This document shows positions 6,924 through 8,648 of a stretch of DNA of 8,648 bases, one piece after another; position 1 is the stretch's first letter, and each line of letters opens with the position of its first letter. This DNA comes from Chloroflexia bacterium (lineage in GTDB: Bacteria > Chloroflexota > Chloroflexia > Thermomicrobiales > UBA6265): positions 1 through 8,648 of the forward strand of contig JACDBO010000217.1 in assembly GCA_013694885.1 (NCBI GenBank), given 5' to 3'. Both the position numbers and the translations under genes were made by a program. The notes below the pieces were generated by a model, which was given only the letters and a program-made list of their open reading frames with translations, did no database searches and was not told the origin of the DNA.

Positions 6924-7010
6924 AGGGGAAAGGGGATAGGGCTAGAAGTAAGGAGAACCACTCACGAACTGCCTTCGACTCACCCCTAACCCCTAACCCC
7001 TTTCCCCTTT
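6924..7010. repeat. Second heptamer-built inverted repeat, with a G-quadruplex motif on the minus strand
   Basis: The left arm is three 7-base units, GGGGAAA, GGGGATA, GGGCTAG (6925-6945). The right arm is four, CCCCTAA twice then CCCCTTT twice (6983-7010). Arms 6924-6935 and 6997-7008 pair perfectly over 12 bases; after one A-A mismatch, 6937-6941 and 6991-6995 add five more pairs, leaving a 49-base loop. The minus strand of 6983-7007 has four G4 tracts with three-base spacers AAA, TTA, TTA, the classical four-tract quadruplex pattern. The element ends 8 bases before the sulfatase ribosome site (7019-7024). It is not a T-run terminator in the direction of the genes. Confidence 0.8.
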
Positions 7011-7029
7011 CAATTCGCGGAGGGCGACT

Positions 7030-8493
7030 ATGCCGCCGAACGTCATCCTCATCTGCGTCGACCAGTGGCGGGGCGACTGTCTGTCTCTCAACGGCCACCC
7101 GGTTGTCCACACGCCCTACCTCGACCAACTGGCGCTGCAGGGCGCGCGTTTTCGCCGCGCCTACTCGGCGACGCCGACCTGCATCCCGGCCCGCGCCGCG
7201 CTATACACGGGGCTTTCCCAGCATACTCACGGCCGGGTCGGCTACCGGGACGGCGTGGCGTGGGACTACCCCACCACCATCGCCGGCGAGTTCACCCGTC
7301 ATGGCTATCAGACGCAGGCCATCGGCAAACTCCACGTCTACCCCGAGCGGTCCCAGATCGGCTTCCAGAACGTCGTCCTGCACGACGGCTTTCTCCACTT
7401 CGCCCGCCGCCGCGACCGCGACTACGGTCTGGTCGATGATTATGTCCCGTGGTTGAGGGCGCAGACCGGGCGCGAGGCCGACTACTTCGACCACGGGGTC
7501 AACGTCAACGGCATCGTCGCTCGTCCGTGGGACAAGGACGAGCACTTGCACCCGACCACCTTCGTCGTCACCCAGGCGATCGACTTCCTGCGCCGCCGCG
7601 ACCCGCGGAAGCCGTTCTTCCTTTATCTCGGGTTCCACCGGCCGCACCCGCCCTATGACCCGCCGGCCTGGGCGTTCGAGCAGTACGTCGATGAGCCGAT
7701 GCCCGACCCCTTCGTCGGCGACTGGGTCGACCTCTTCGCTGACCGGGAGAACGGGCGGTTGCACAACAGCCACGTCGCGCGCTACGACCGGCGGCTGCTC
7801 CAGCGCGCGCGGGCAGGCTACTACGGCCACATGACCCACATCGACCACCAGCTCAATCGCTTCCTCGAGACGCTGTGGGACTTCCGCCAGCACGAAAACA
7901 CCTGGGTCTGCTTCACCTCCGACCACGGGGAGATGCTTGGCGAGCACCACCTCTTTCGCAAAGGCTATCCCTACGAGGGGTCGGCTCGCGTGCCCATGAT
8001 CCTCAAGGGGCCGGCCAATGGCGGCATCGCACCAGCGACCACCCGTGACGAGGTCGTCGAGCTGCGCGATGTCATGCCGACACTGCTCGATTGCGCCGGC
8101 CTGCCGATTCCCGAGTCAGTCGAAGGCAAGAGCTTCCTGCCTCTCGCCCGCGGGAACGAACGGGAATGGCGCCCATATCTCCACGGCGAGCACACCATCT
8201 TCGCTCAGTCGATGCAATGGCTGACCAACGGGCACGAGAAGTACATCTGGCTCAGCGGCACCGGCCACGAGCAACTCTTCGATCTCGACATCGACCCGCA
8301 CGAGCTTCACGACTTGGCCAGTGACCCTGCGGCCACCGATCGCCTGGCGCATTGGCGGCACCTCCTGATCGCGGAGCTGGCTGGTCGAGAGGAGGGCTTC
8401 ACCGATGGCAGCCGGCTCATCCCCGGACGCCCCGTCGACCCGTGTCTGGCGCATCTCCGCGAGCGCGAGAAACAGGGCGTCGTCCACGCCTGA
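7030..8493 (+). CDS. Sulfatase (alkaline-phosphatase superfamily, formylglycine type), no export signal
   Basis: A 487-residue hydrolase of sulfate esters, possibly of phosphonate or phosphodiester substrates. Active-site elements in order: Asp11-Gln12 (metal), CIPAR at 51-55 with Cys51 as the residue converted to formylglycine and Arg55, Lys100 and His102 in GKLH, His203 and His206 in HRPHPPY, Asp298-His299 in SDHGEMLGEHH, and Lys311. The signature is C-x-P-A-R rather than the commoner C-x-P-S-R; PAR versions occur in phosphonate monoester hydrolases, so that activity stays open. The protein begins straight at the first catalytic strand with no signal peptide, placing it in the cytoplasm. 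Its Cys needs a formylglycine-generating enzyme, not encoded in this window. GGAGGG at 7019-7024 is 5 bases before the ATG. Its place among sugar genes suggests it desulfates an imported sugar. Confidence 0.9.
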   Translation: MPPNVILICVDQWRGDCLSLNGHPVVHTPYLDQLALQGARFRRAYSATPTCIPARAALYTGLSQHTHGRVGYRDGVAWDYPTTIAGEFTRHGYQTQAIGKLHVYPERSQIGFQNVVLHDGFLHFARRRDRDYGLVDDYVPWLRAQTGREADYFDHGVNVNGIVARPWDKDEHLHPTTFVVTQAIDFLRRRDPRKPFFLYLGFHRPHPPYDPPAWAFEQYVDEPMPDPFVGDWVDLFADRENGRLHNSHVARYDRRLLQRARAGYYGHMTHIDHQLNRFLETLWDFRQHENTWVCFTSDHGEMLGEHHLFRKGYPYEGSARVPMILKGPANGGIAPATTRDEVVELRDVMPTLLDCAGLPIPESVEGKSFLPLARGNEREWRPYLHGEHTIFAQSMQWLTNGHEKYIWLSGTGHEQLFDLDIDPHELHDLASDPAATDRLAHWRHLLIAELAGREEGFTDGSRLIPGRPVDPCLAHLREREKQGVVHA

Positions 8494-8510
8494 CAGCGGA
8501 CCGCGTCGCC

Positions 8511-8517
8511 GAGGAGG
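8511..8517 (+). promoter_or_regulatory. Ribosome binding site deciding the start of the last gene
   Basis: GAGGAGG is followed by AA, then ATGAAAATG. It is 2 bases from the ATG at 8520 but 8 bases from the ATG at 8526, so the second ATG is the better start. Confidence 0.6.
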
Positions 8518-8525
8518 AAATGAAA

Positions 8526-8648
8526 ATGGGTCAGGTTCGCGTCGGATGCGCACAGATGACCTGGACGAACATGCCGAATACCGCCATTGGCGAATCTGAG
8601 ATTCTCGCGGAGATCGCCCAGGCGGGGTATGACGGCACACCTCTGCCG
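8526..8648 (+). CDS. Second TIM-barrel sugar isomerase/epimerase, N-terminal fragment
   Basis: Only the first 41 codons are in the window. They begin GQVRVGCAQMTWTN, then a helix and AEIAQAGYDGTP. This is the first strand and helix typical of sugar phosphate isomerase/epimerase proteins related to IolE/IolH (compare RAAGFDGIDV in the first isomerase of this locus). The gene starts 32 bases after the sulfatase stop, with its own strong ribosome site, so it is very probably co-transcribed. The metal ligands lie outside the window, so no reaction can be assigned. Confidence 0.75.
   Translation, partial: MGQVRVGCAQMTWTNMPNTAIGESEILAEIAQAGYDGTPLP

Noticed and set aside
6983..7010. CCCCTAA units as a telomere or CRISPR-like array
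   Set aside because: Only four 7-base units without spacers, in an ordinary intergenic gap; better explained as one arm of an inverted repeat.
5537..7456. Plus-strand open frame of 639 codons
   Set aside because: Out of frame across the isomerase, oxidoreductase and sulfatase genes; Arg-rich shadow with no domain.
7201..7950. Minus-strand open frame of 249 codons inside the sulfatase gene
   Set aside because: Antisense shadow of the region coding for the sulfatase core.

Overview
This is an 8.6 kb piece of a GC-rich bacterial chromosome carrying most of a carbohydrate-use locus. Third codon positions are mostly G or C, starts include GTG, and several genes are preceded by purine-rich Shine-Dalgarno sites. 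The binding protein has a twin-arginine signal followed by a linker rich in Thr-Pro-Ala. Together with a fused rhamnulose-phosphate aldolase/dehydrogenase, this suggests a Chloroflexota lineage, perhaps Thermomicrobia/Sphaerobacter-like. That assignment is an inference from style and remembered relatives; there is no rRNA or other marker gene here.

Layout. Positions 1-2749 hold two genes on the minus strand: an RpiR-family phosphosugar regulator, then after 64 intergenic bases a bifunctional L-rhamnulose-1-phosphate aldolase/lactaldehyde dehydrogenase (RhaEW type) that runs off the left edge just before its catalytic lysine codon. Positions 2750-3018 form a divergent control region with two face-to-face promoters of the same build (TTGACA, 17 bases, extended -10 TGC-TACsGT) and inverted repeats between them. 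On the plus strand follow a Tat-exported ABC sugar-binding protein (3019-4608), a 440-base stretch without a convincing gene where permeases would be expected (4609-5048), a xylose-isomerase-like TIM-barrel isomerase/epimerase (5049-5828), a Gfo/Idh/MocA oxidoreductase (5907-6920), a cytoplasmic-type sulfatase (7030-8493) and the first codons of a second TIM-barrel isomerase (8526-8648).

Working together. The likely theme is uptake of a deoxy or otherwise unusual sugar, possibly sulfated. The binding protein would capture it outside the cell, and the sulfatase, which has no export signal, would remove sulfate inside. The epimerase and oxidoreductase would rearrange the sugar, and the aldolase/dehydrogenase would split a ketose-1-phosphate into glycerone phosphate and lactaldehyde and oxidise the latter. 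The RpiR protein would sense a sugar phosphate and control both directions. The sugar itself cannot be read from the sequence. No permease, ATPase, sugar kinase or formylglycine-generating enzyme is in the window.

Most unusual sequence features. The two gaps flanking the oxidoreductase gene each hold an inverted-repeat element built from 7-base units. One of them, just upstream of the sulfatase, also gives a perfect four-tract G-quadruplex motif on the minus strand. The binding protein lacks its permeases and is followed by what may be the stub of one.
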